From positions 285,023 through 349,022 of the forward strand of contig CAJNOL010000020.1 in the NCBI GenBank assembly GCA_905250125.1: a DNA stretch of 64,000 nt, in the 5' to 3' direction. Under the pieces are notes generated by a model. That model saw only the letters and a list, made by a program, of their open reading frames with translations, did not search any database and was not told the origin of the DNA. The DNA comes from Rotaria sordida. Taxonomy: Eukaryota > Rotifera > Eurotatoria > Philodinida > Philodinidae. The position numbers were made by a program, and so were the translations under genes. This document shows positions 37,301 to 49,300 of the stretch, piece by piece (positions within the stretch are counted from its first letter, which is position 1; each line of letters starts with the position of its first letter).

Positions 37301-40300
37301 TGACAATTTTTTAATCAAGATATCGGTGAATTTTTTACTATCTCATAAAATTCTACATCTCTGAGTGCACGATTCGGAATTTTGGAGGTGAAGTAAAAAA
37401 AACTCGCATAAACATCAGAAAAGTCCTTTTTCTGGTAGAGTTATGTCCTTATGTTGAATTCTGCTGTTTCCTCTCTTGATTTTTTTTTTGATTCATAAAT
37501 AAAATAATTTTTTGTTTTTTATTCAAAAAAAAAGATTGATTTACATATTGATCAAGCATTAGATAGTTCCAATGAAAATGATGATAATGGTAGACCATTT
37601 CTTCATCTTACACTTGATTCAATAATTGCTAGAACAAAAATCAAAACATTCGATATGGTATTTGATGCATCATTAGCTGATTTAATACTTTATCATGAAC
37701 ACTTTATTGGAAAAGATAATCAACGTTTATGTTTATTATCAGCACAAATACATAAAAATGATTCGAGTGAAATTAATCAACAAATTCAACAATTAGTTAG
37801 TATAAATTTTCTTCATACAACACGAGAAAATCCATTATTTTCATCATCATATTATAATGGAATTGAAAATAAAGCTTATGTTCATTTTTCAAAACTTGTT
37901 GTTATTTTACAATTAGAAGCACTTTTATCAATATTAAGATTTCAAGATGCATTATCGAAAAAAATATCTAAAGTTATATTAGATAATGATGTGAAAAAGA
38001 AAGATGAAGAAAAGAAAGAACAACAACAACAATTAAAATTACCAGAAGAAAATAAATTATTTGGAAGATCTTCATCTACTTTTGGAAAAGTGATTAAGAA
38101 AAATGGTAAGCATTATTTTTCAAATCAAATAATATTATCATTTTTTGGCGTAGTCTAATAATTACAATGTAGCTGTCATTATGAAAGAAAGAGCGGTAAA
38201 ACTTTCGTTCATAATCTTTCGAAAAAAAGTGAAGGTCGTCCATTGTGAGAAGGAATGGATCATGGTGGATTTCATTTTTCACCTCCTCGATCACCGCTTC
38301 TAGTATTCCAAGAATGAAACTATGTCTGCGAGGATTTTTAGCCTCTTCTATCCCTAAAAAATATCGACAACTCTGATACTCCCATTGCGTCTATATTGTC
38401 AAACTTTATTGTTTATTATCACGACTGATACTGATCAACGTGCATTTTTCGACTTTCGAAGCGCAATGCAGTAGTTTCTTAAACCATTTATGATATTGAT
38501 GTCCACTGACTTCGTATTCTGTTAAAGATATTTTTGAGCCATTTTTTTCGATGACTTTGAAGGTTAAATTTTGCTGTATGTTCTTGTTACATCACCTGTA
38601 ATAAAATTTATGTTTTCGAAAATATTCATTAATACCAAAGTCACAATAGTAGGCGACTAGATCAAATTGAATGGATATATTGGTAGGCAACGGCTCCCTC
38701 TGCACTATTTAGGACATTATAGACTTAACTTTGAGTAGCATATTCTTCAAATACTTGTGTATTCAAGAAACTTTGTACTTGCTCAGCTCTGATTGCCATA
38801 CGTTTTAAAATTACTATCTTATATTTAACATCTGGATCAAAATAGTCTATACTAAATTGAATCGATGAATAATTTTTGGATCGTATTGATAACTTGAGAT
38901 TATTAGTATTGTTTTATTTAGATGTTCCAGTTACACCTACGCTTAAAATTAAAGCTGATTTAGAAGAAGTTCGAGTAATAATTGCATCGCAAGTAACTCA
39001 ATTGTTTGATGTTCAAGTTCAAGGTATAATTTTTATTTGATTAATATTTTTCAGAATTTTATAATTGATTTAATGCAGGTGTTAAAGCTGATGTATCTCG
39101 AGCATCAGAAACAACAATAGTCAATTTAATTCTTTCAGATTTACGTGTTTTTGATCCATATGAAGGTGCACGATATCGAAAAGTGAGGAGAAACAAATTG
39201 TAAAAGAATCTTGCCCACATTCGATGACCTATCTTCAATCAGAATGTCCTATGTACAGTTTTGTAGCGCATCGAATGGCATATAAGAAGTCAAACTTTTG
39301 ATGATCTGAAGGTTGATATACTGGTTATAATTCATGATAAATATGATACAGTTGCAGATGCACTTTGATTGATCTATAATCAATAGTTTTCATCATTGCT
39401 TTAAAAATGATCCCTTTACTCAAGTGTAGATCGATCATTCCTTGAGTATATGATATTCCAGTGTGTTCAATTTTGTCGTACAGAACAATTGGGTACTAAT
39501 GTGAAACTTTCTCAAAAATTGTACACTATCGAGCTCTATATGTTTCACATATAACATCTTTGAGAACAGCAAAGATTCATTGTTAATTTGCAAGTTTGTC
39601 TCCTAGAATAGCCTATTTTCGTATATGAAAGGGCTGGTATATTGACGATATTTGGACAATATTCAATGATCCTATGGAAAATTTTCATGTATCAATAATC
39701 AATACGGTATATCTGATGAATTGATATTAATAACTTCTCTAGAAACGGTAAAAAGTTTTTGATCTTCAAATCCCTGGAGAGGATACGTAGATATGGAAAA
39801 ATTTATTTTTGAAATGAGCATAAGTTAGATTCTTCTAGAATTTCATGCACAAATTAAATTCGAATATTCGAAATAAAAATTCGAAAAATAAAAGAATAAA
39901 AATAACAGATCTATTTTCTGCAACCCTATACGTATACTCCCATCCAGGATCTGTAGATTAACAATTTTTTTCCATTTATGAAGAAGTTGTTTATATCAAT
40001 TCATCGAGGATGATGTGTTGATTATTGATACATGAAAATTTTTAATAGGATCATTCAGTATTGTTAAAATATTGTCAACATACTGACTCCTTCATATACG
40101 AAAACAGGCTATTCTAGGTGACAATCTTGCAAGTTAACAATGAATCCTCGCTTGTTCTATGGCATAGACTTGAACACGTTGACATATCATATAGTCAAAG
40201 AATGACCTACACATAGACGAAGGAACCATTTTTAAAGCAATGATGGACACTATTGATTACAGAAAATTGAAGAGCATCTTCAACTATATCAAATTAAGTT

Positions 40301-43300
40301 TAGAAACAAAATTTACATAAATTTATCATCGAACATCTTAGGAATCATATTTGTTTATGGGTACTACACATATTTCTCATGAATTGTAATCAGTATATGA
40401 ACGTTCAGACCATCAAAAAATTGATTTCTTATATACTATTTGATGCGCCGAATATTGCTCTACAACACCATATGTATGGTGTCATGGTTCAAGATAAGTC
40501 ACCAAATTCGATAAGATTCTTTCTATTTAACTATTTATTTATTTTTTATTTGAAAAGATTGTTTCTCAACAAGGCGACGATAAAGAATTACTTCGTGTTA
40601 CTGTATCTTTATTTGATTATCCTGAAGATTATGAAAAACCAGTTGATGTTGTCGATTGTGATGTTAAAGTTCAATTTGCTAAAGCAAATATTATTTTTCT
40701 TTTTAAACATATCGATGCAATTTTGGTAAAGAATTTGATGAAAAAAAAAAAATAAAATATTCTTTTTCTTTTTTCCTCTTTAAAGATGTTTCTTGATTCA
40801 TTAAATTTAACCAAAGATGCATTGGATTTAGCATCAGCACAAGCCGATGCAGCTTATGAACAAGTACAAAAATTACAAAAACAAGCATTTAAAGTTCATC
40901 TTGATATAACATTTAATGCTCCAAATATAATCATTCCAACAAATTCATATTCTGATGAAGCACTTTTATTTGATTTAGGTAAATTAACATTAAAAACACG
41001 TTTTTATGATGATCCAAAACGATCACTTCTTGAACAACAAAATATTCGATTGGAAAATGTTCTTGCTAGTCGTGTTAAACTTAGTAGTGAACATGGTATT
41101 CTTGGTGAAGTTATTTTACTTGAATGTGCTGAATTAAATACATTAATTAATCGTTTACTTTATCCAGAAAAAATAAAAACAGAACCAGAAGTTTCAATTA
41201 AAGTTGAATGGGAATTAGTTCATGTAGGTTTCAACATGTACTATTTTCTTTTTTTTTTTTTTTTATTAATTTTTCTTTGTTTTTTTTTGACTAGTTTAAA
41301 TTAGCAAAAGGTGATTATACGTGTATTATGAAAGTTTTAATGGAAAATTTTACAGAAAATATTCGAAGTCAAATATTGGAAAATGATCAAATTGAAAAAT
41401 ATCATTATAGAGAAGAAGAACGAGAAAAAGAAGAAGAAGCTTTAAGAGATGCTGTTATTAAAAGATACAAAGGTTTAAATTTTATTTTATGAAAGTGAAT
41501 AATTCTAATGGTTTGATTTTTTCTTTATAGATGCTCTTGGAGATGATATATTACAAACAGTTAAACTTCGAGCAGAAGTTAAGAAATTAGCATTGACACT
41601 TTATCTTGGAGAATCTGATTTGGTTAGTATTCATTTATTTTAAAAGCTAATTAATTCAATTATCAATTTATTTTTATGAGATTGTTTAATCATTATACTA
41701 TTATTTAAGATTGTCGATATTTTCCAGGGATAGGAAGGGCTAAAATTTCTCGCAAAAAGTGGTTTCATTCTCGGAGTGCTAGAAGTGGTGATTGGAGGGT
41801 GAAGGACGAACCTCACCGTGGCCCAAATCCTCCTACAATAAACGACTTGCCATCAGACCATCCTCCTCCAATCCTATTCACATCGCAATGACATTTTCTG
41901 CTTATTTCTTTTTTTACTTTCTACCAGAGAAAGTCAAAAGTTGTTTTAAAAACCGGTTTTTGTTCAAAGTTACCATGACGCTACAAAAAAAATTGTCAGA
42001 AATTCGGACATCTGGGACGAAGAAGCTTCCATTCCCATTGAAAACTCTGCTACTAATTTTGACTTTATAATACGAAAATCAGTTGTACAAAGTCTGATTT
42101 TTATGAAAAGTTCTTACGAAAACATTGAATTAGATACATGCAGGTTCAGTTTAATGACAACTAAGTTTAATTAAAACATATTTTTGATTTTATTTTATAA
42201 TATTAAGCAATTATGTCCAATCTAAATGATGATTTTAATAGCTAATAGAGTTTTCTATCTAATGTGTTCTATACCAAGATTTTTAAAAAATAGGACACGG
42301 TTGTTTTCAAGTCTCAGAAGACATTCTTAGAGATATTTTTTAACAAAACCATTTTAAAGAGTACAAAAATTTGAACAAAATGAGGAATTGCCATATTTTC
42401 TGTGACTTTTCTTTAAAAAGTATCAGAAAAACCGAAAAACGCGCTTTTTAGCAATTTTCGTACGGATTTTCTTTTTTACAAGTTTTTGTAATACATTTAA
42501 CATTTTAAGAGAGTGTCATAGAAAATACGACGATCCTTCATCTAGTTCAGAATTTTGTGCTTTTTAAAATTACCATCGTTAAAAAATAGCACCGACAAAA
42601 TCTTCTATGATGTGAGAATTACCGTGTCCGATTTTTTAGAAATCTTAGTGTAGAACTTGATATAGATGAAAAAAATTTTATTATTTCTAAACTTTTTTTG
42701 ATATCTAACTTGATAGACATGGACTTTTCTTAAGATCTTATTGATAGCATAAATTCGAATTCGAAACACAACATTAACCGTTCTTTTAGATTACTCAGAA
42801 ACCTTTACGTTAAAAGTATTTAGGCAGTATCACATAAGCGATCATCCTATGCTTATCTATGGGTGTGTAGAGTATGTCTTTAATGATTGATATTAATCTT
42901 TTGAAGTTTATTCTTAAAGAAAATATCTTTTGATTAGTATTCTTTAGTTTAAATTTATATATATATATATATTCTTAGACTGTTCGTCGTGCTCCACGTA
43001 ATGAAAATCTTAAATTAGCTAATGTTGAAATCGAAATGTTAGAAGCATTATTTCGTCAATTATCAGATACAAGTTATAAAGCCATGGCACGTGTTAAAAA
43101 TATTTTACTTGATGATTTACGTGCAACAAATAAGTCAACAAGTGTAACACGTATGATTGATAGACATTTTACAGTTGATCCAGATACTCAAATGTTTATT
43201 GGTTCATTTGATTTTAAACCAAAAGATTCATCAAATCCAATGGCAGTTCGACAATGTAAATATAAAAATTAAAATAAAAAAAAAATTTTTTTTGTAAATA

Positions 43301-46300
43301 TTTTGGTTTGTTTTCTTTGAATTTTTAGTAAGTGCACAACTTGAAAGTCTTTATATTTGTGTTAGTTTGGATTATTTAATGATATTACAAGATTTTTTTA
43401 TAGCTGGTTTGCCAACTGGTGTTAATAAAAATGTATCAAGCTCTAATACATCAATATCAACTAAAACAGATCAAAGAGCAAGTCGGCCATCAACTGTAGT
43501 TCAAAAACTGTCAACATCACTATCAAAAGGTATGTGAGGCGATAGAAAAGTTTTTTTTTTGCCAGCCCTTTAGACAACTATTCAAAGGTTGATTCTAGTG
43601 GATTTTCTTTTTAAGTATTATCCGTCAGCATCGATGCAGTTGTGCATTTGAATCAACCAATTATCTTTTGTGAGATAGTCAATGACATTGTGTTATTGTC
43701 GTCGAACTGAATTCCATGTAGTTGATTTTTTAGTTATTGGGAATGAGAAGAAGTCGTATGAACTAATTTTTAGCCAAACATTCTTTGGTAATCCAGGATC
43801 TCTGCGATCTCGCATTGTTGTCATGAAAAATGACATCTCGAATACCAAATATTTTGTCTTCGTTCTGATACAATTTTGAAAACTTTTAGTAGGCACTTGT
43901 TGACATACGAACTTGCATTTATTGTCTCATCAGGTTCTAATGGTGTAGACTTGGTTAAACTAGACCTCATGAAGAAAGTAGCTATCATTCATTTGTCTGT
44001 AGTTTTGCTCCGAGGAATTTTAGTTGGGCTCGGATCGTTCTCTGCTGCCTAAACATTTGACTATTCTTTTGTATCCGAATCATAATGATAGAATCATAAT
44101 TCATCACCAATAATAATGTCGAATACATAACAGGAATGACCTTGTCTAAATCTCTTGAGTGATTGATGACAGAATTGAATACGCAACTGTTTTTGATCAT
44201 CAATGAGTTGATGAGGCATCGATCGAGCACAAACTTTGCACAACTTCAAATGATCATGTATTATTGAATTGATGGTGCCATCTTCAATAGTGAAATTACT
44301 GCATTGAAATTGATGAAACCAATTGAAAACTGTACGATCTGGAGGTATTTGATCTTTCCATGTCTGCACTAAGCGAACATAGTTTTCATTGTATATCAAG
44401 GCAGTTTTTCATTCATATAAAATCATTGTTTGAAACTTTTCTCGTGACAGTTCAAAAGTCATATAAAAAAATGATATATGACTAATCTGGAAGAAATGAA
44501 GAATTCTACCGATGCTAAAGACTTAAAAGCCTAAAACTTTCCGCATAATTCTAAATATGTCTAAGCATTATAGTAGAACACTTAAACTCAAATTATGATT
44601 TTTAGACGAATTGGATGAAGATACTTTTCTAGTACTCTATATATTACATTTTTTTTTTCAAAAATTTCTTTTTAGCTTCTGCACCTCAATCTCCAAATTT
44701 ATTAAGTGAAGATGAAGAAGTTGAAACACACGTCGATGTCATTGTTAAAAATCCTGAAGTTATTTTACTTGAAGATCAACATAAGTTAAATTCCAATTGT
44801 CTTGTACTCGATGTAAATTTATTAATTAAACAAAAAAAAAAAGAATTGTTTTCTTTTTATTTTTAAATTTTTTTAGTTAGCTTTACAAATGCGTATGATT
44901 AATGTTGGTGAAGATACAAAATTATATGGTTGGTTAAAAGATTTAACAGTTTATAGTTCAAATTTTGCTGAATTAAAAGATTCAAAAAATTCACAGTCAA
45001 AAATAAAATATCGCGTAAATTAAAAAAAAACAAACGTTTTATTTTATTCTTTTATTTATTTTTCGATCAGATTTTACAACCAGCTAAAGCTGATATTATT
45101 ATGATTATGAATGATAAACAACAAAAATTTGATCTACGAATTTCGGATATTATTGTTAGTATTGCACCAGCAGCAGTTCGAACATTAATTGCTGTTACAA
45201 GTTCATTAGGAACACTTCAAGTAGATTAAATAATAAAAGTTTTTTTATGTTTATATTTTCTTTAAATGTTTTTGTTCTTTTTTTTTGTAGACAACAGTTC
45301 CAGAAAAAGAAAAAGTTAATGTCAAAACATTATTTAATCCAAAACCGTTTAAAGATGCGAATTTTTGGTTTACAAAAGGTTTTTCTTTTCTGTATGATTC
45401 AATGGATTAAGTTTTTTTTTTTTGTTTTTATTTAAATAGATAGTGAAGAAAACCAAAAAGAATTAGAAACAGTTGATATATTAGAAACTGTAACAGGTTT
45501 ACCATCACAACTTAAAGAAGCTAAAGAAGAAGAAAAGAAAAGAAAAGAAAATGAAGAAAATATGGAAATAGAAAAACCATTGATACAACAAGTAGAAGAT
45601 TTAAAGGAAAATAATTTTTTAACATAGAAAAAAATTTTTTTTTAACTTTTATTTTAGCTAATTTTAACATTGGAAACAATTGAAGTTAAACTTGAAGTTG
45701 GTTTAGGTTCAATTACAAAATCTGTTGTTGCTATGTGTTTATCAAATTTAACTGCTGATGTTAAAAATTGGTCATCGGAGGTGTGAATAAAATCAATTTC
45801 TTTCCTTCTTTTGTTTTATTAGATTTTATTTTCATAAATTTAGTTAAGCCTTTCATCGACTGTTAATGTTGAAGCGGCATTATTTAATGAACATATACTT
45901 ACTTGGGAACCACTTATTGAACCAACAATTAATGAAACTGGAAGTGTTCTTTCACCATGGTGTATTACATGTTCTATTGTACCTGTAAGTTTTATTTCGA
46001 CATTATTCTTTGTATAGTGTCATGTGGGACAGTCTCTAATCCCAAAAAATCTCGTCTTGTCGGATATTCGGGATTGAGATAAAAGAGACTGGGGACTTGT
46101 AAAAAAGTTTGTCCCGGAAGACTCAAATATTTTGTCATCAAAAATTTCAACGATCTCTCGTATTTGCATTTGATTCAATGATAAAACATAAAAATCTTGG
46201 AGTTCAGTTAGATGCTAAAATCAATCTAAGGTCGAACAACTATAGATCATATCTAAATATTATCTCAGAATGAGCATTGACTGATATTGAAATATCACTA

Positions 46301-49300
46301 GACTCAATGAAAGTTGGCTATTATACTGAAAAAAATAATGTTTGTATAAATCGTAACTGCAAAGAAAACAAAAGAATTTTTTTTCGAAAAAAAAAACAAA
46401 ATACATCCTGACGGTTCAAAATCTCTCAAGAATATATTAGTGATTTTCTTGCTTTATTCCATTGTAATCTAGAATGAATAACTAAACATGAATGTTTTAT
46501 CAGATAAAGTCTCTCGTATTGTTTTCAATGCGATGTGAAGCACAACATTCATGTAGTCGATTGCGTATGCATCCGGTCACGATACTTTGCATGTTTTTTT
46601 GTTTTAGTAACGTCTGTAGTTTGTGTCGCAGTGATCTAGAGACTGGTGAGTCATTAGAAATTCATTCGAACATTGTCAAAGAGATCGATGTCTCGAGATG
46701 ATCAAAAAACGTTTTTGAATCTTCAATATGAGTTTTCGTTTATCTTCAGTAAGTTCTGCAAGATAGCGAGTTGGTCTTCATCTTTTATCAAAAACAATTA
46801 AAAGTGATGAGCTAGTCTTCAACTAGCTGTTTTGAGCAGGAGCAATAATAAAAACATTCGATAGGACAACATCAATTCTAGATGAAAACGTTCATTGTTC
46901 TTATGTTAACTCAAATCTCATTGCTAAAACTAGAGATCACTTCGCACCGAATTTATGTAGTCCTGTGCGAATTTTTACATTTTTTGTACTTACTAGACGT
47001 ACACATCCAAAGTTATCATTTTTGTACCCTTCATTTTCCAATCCTCAACATGACGTTCTATTTTCTTAGAGAAAAGTTTCCAAAAAGACAAATTTTTTGT
47101 TATACAAAAGAGTGATGCTCATCTATGATTCATCATAGTGTAAAGTATTATTCGAATAATTGACTCCATTTGTTCCAAAGATAAGATTCAATTGATCCAG
47201 AGCTTTTTTTTAGCTGTAATTTAAAGGTTTTTGTTTCTCATATAATAATATCAATCGAAAACTAGAAAATATTTTGATTTATCTTAATGATTTATAGTTG
47301 AGTTATGAAGAAGCCGAAGAGATCAGAAGTGCTTATCAAGTATGTTGCTATAATTTTTGTGCAAGAGTTGTTTTTTTTTACAAGAATATTTGACGCCATA
47401 CTAATCATAACTACTAATTCTAATAAAACAATATATTAATAAAATAGAAAATTATGATCTATTAAAAGGTATTAACATATGTTAAAAATGGATCAGTTGT
47501 AATCGATGAACAAGAACGAAAAGAAGGTATTCCATCATCAGATTCTAAACAAATAATAACTATTCGTGCTGATCGATTACTTAATATAACAATAACAAAA
47601 GCTGGCATTAATTTAATTCAACGTTTATCAGGCTTATTTAATGATGTTTATAATAAACGATTACCATTTACTGATGATGAAATTGATCAACCGATGTTAT
47701 CTGTATTGAATGGAACAGGACAAGAAATAACCATTGCTCATTTAGATGGTGTTGAAGTAAATTTAGTTTCTCTTTCTTTATGTTTTCTTATTATTCATTT
47801 AAAAGATTGCCAAAAACACATCATTAACATCAATTAATCTAAAACATAATGAATCTATTCCATTAGTCGTACTAAATGAACGTCATTCAACAGCAAGACT
47901 TTCAGTTATTGAAGAACAAAATTTAATACGACGACAAGAATTTTCTGTTCAAGTAAAATAAAATATTTAGATCATATCAAAAGTAGTGACGAAAGTATTT
48001 TAATTCCTTACCAAAAACCTTAAAGAAACTTTCTCTCTATGTAGATTAATAGTAAAAATAACGTTCTATTTTTCTGTATTATTACATCATTCTTTTATCT
48101 AATATCATAATAATAAAATTTCGATAGGAGTTATTTATTATGATATATGACAATAACATCGGATTATATTTGTCTTCGGGATGTATCCTCTTCTTAATCT
48201 CTACCTCAAATGAAATACAGAAATAAATTCATCAAGTTTTTATTTCATCAAATGTTCGAAATAATTGCCATGGTTATTTACACATAATTACATTCGTTGT
48301 ATTCATTGATCGAATCTTTTTCTATATTCTTCTTTATTTAAAGAGTTCATGAAATTGGTTGCAGCATGATGCAACGATTTTAAATCATTTTGATCATTTA
48401 GATTTTTTTTGATTAAGTCAAATAACAAAAATATCCTATGGCACCACATTCGGAGAATTAAGTGGATGCAGTATTATTGTCATACCTTCCGATTAGAGTC
48501 TGTCGAATCCAAAATTTTTGGACCTGGACCCAACGAACTCTATTTCCCATTCAAGATAATTGGACACATCATTATGAATGCATAGGCTCTCATTAGAAAT
48601 AGGTAGATATCACAGAGAGAACGGGGAAAAAAGAGAGGAGAAGATTAAGAAAAGAATATACTTCGCATACAGATATGATCTGATATTATTGCCACATATC
48701 ATAACAAATAACTTCTATCGTAATTTTATTATTATGATATTAGATAAAGGATGATGTAATAATACAGAAAAATAGTGTCATTTTTACTATCAGTTCATAT
48801 ATAGAGAGAAAGTTTCTTAAAGTTTTTGATAAGGAATTAAAGTACCTTCGTCATTACTTTTGGTACGACCGAAGTAGTTTAATTAATTTAAAAATTAATC
48901 AATTATTTTTTTAGATTGGAGATGTTATTAAAACTGTTAGCATAAATCGAACATGGCAACGTGTTTACAATTTAGGTCAATCATCAAATCCAAATTGGCC
49001 AATTGAAATGCTTTGTGATACACAAATACGAAATGATCGTCGACATGTTATTCTTAGTTCAATTATTAAAGTTTATAATAATACAACAATGCCATTAGCA
49101 ATTATAAGTATTGATTCACTCAATACAAGACAAAGTCAAAAAGTTACAACAATTCATGTTAACGAAGAATACCATGTACCGATTAATTTGCTTTATGCAC
49201 ATTCAAGTTCACTAATATTTATTGCAATTGATGAGTAATGAAATTATTTTTTATCTAACGAAGGAACCTCTATCAAACTGATAATCTCTGTTTGAGCTCA

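Larger units (their letters stand above)
33009..43529 (+). other. VPS13 exons 15-33 (residues about 477-1597)
   Basis: Exons: 33009-33088, 33139-33216, 33292-33517, 35484-35542, 35591-35743, 35820-35922, 35975-36056, 36125-36242, 36308-36452, 36514-36702, 37535-38105, 38922-39023, 39079-39182, 40558-40725, 40786-41223, 41295-41472, 41531-41622, 42979-43255, 43329-43529. Exon 24 encodes an acidic disordered loop ([17 protein letters not shown]). Exon 25, at 571 nt, is the longest. Introns alternate between 48-80 bp and 0.8-2 kb. Confidence 0.86.

Noticed and set aside
38233-41851. Possible LINE reverse-transcriptase origin of the R1/R2 repeat (a weak INDLP-like string)
   Set aside because: The catalytic YADD/FADD box and neighbouring motifs are missing; kept only as an unclassified repeat.
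46492-46701. 69-codon ORF in VPS13 intron 40 with many cysteines
   Set aside because: Flanking frames do not continue it into any recognisable protein; possible transposon debris but unsupported.
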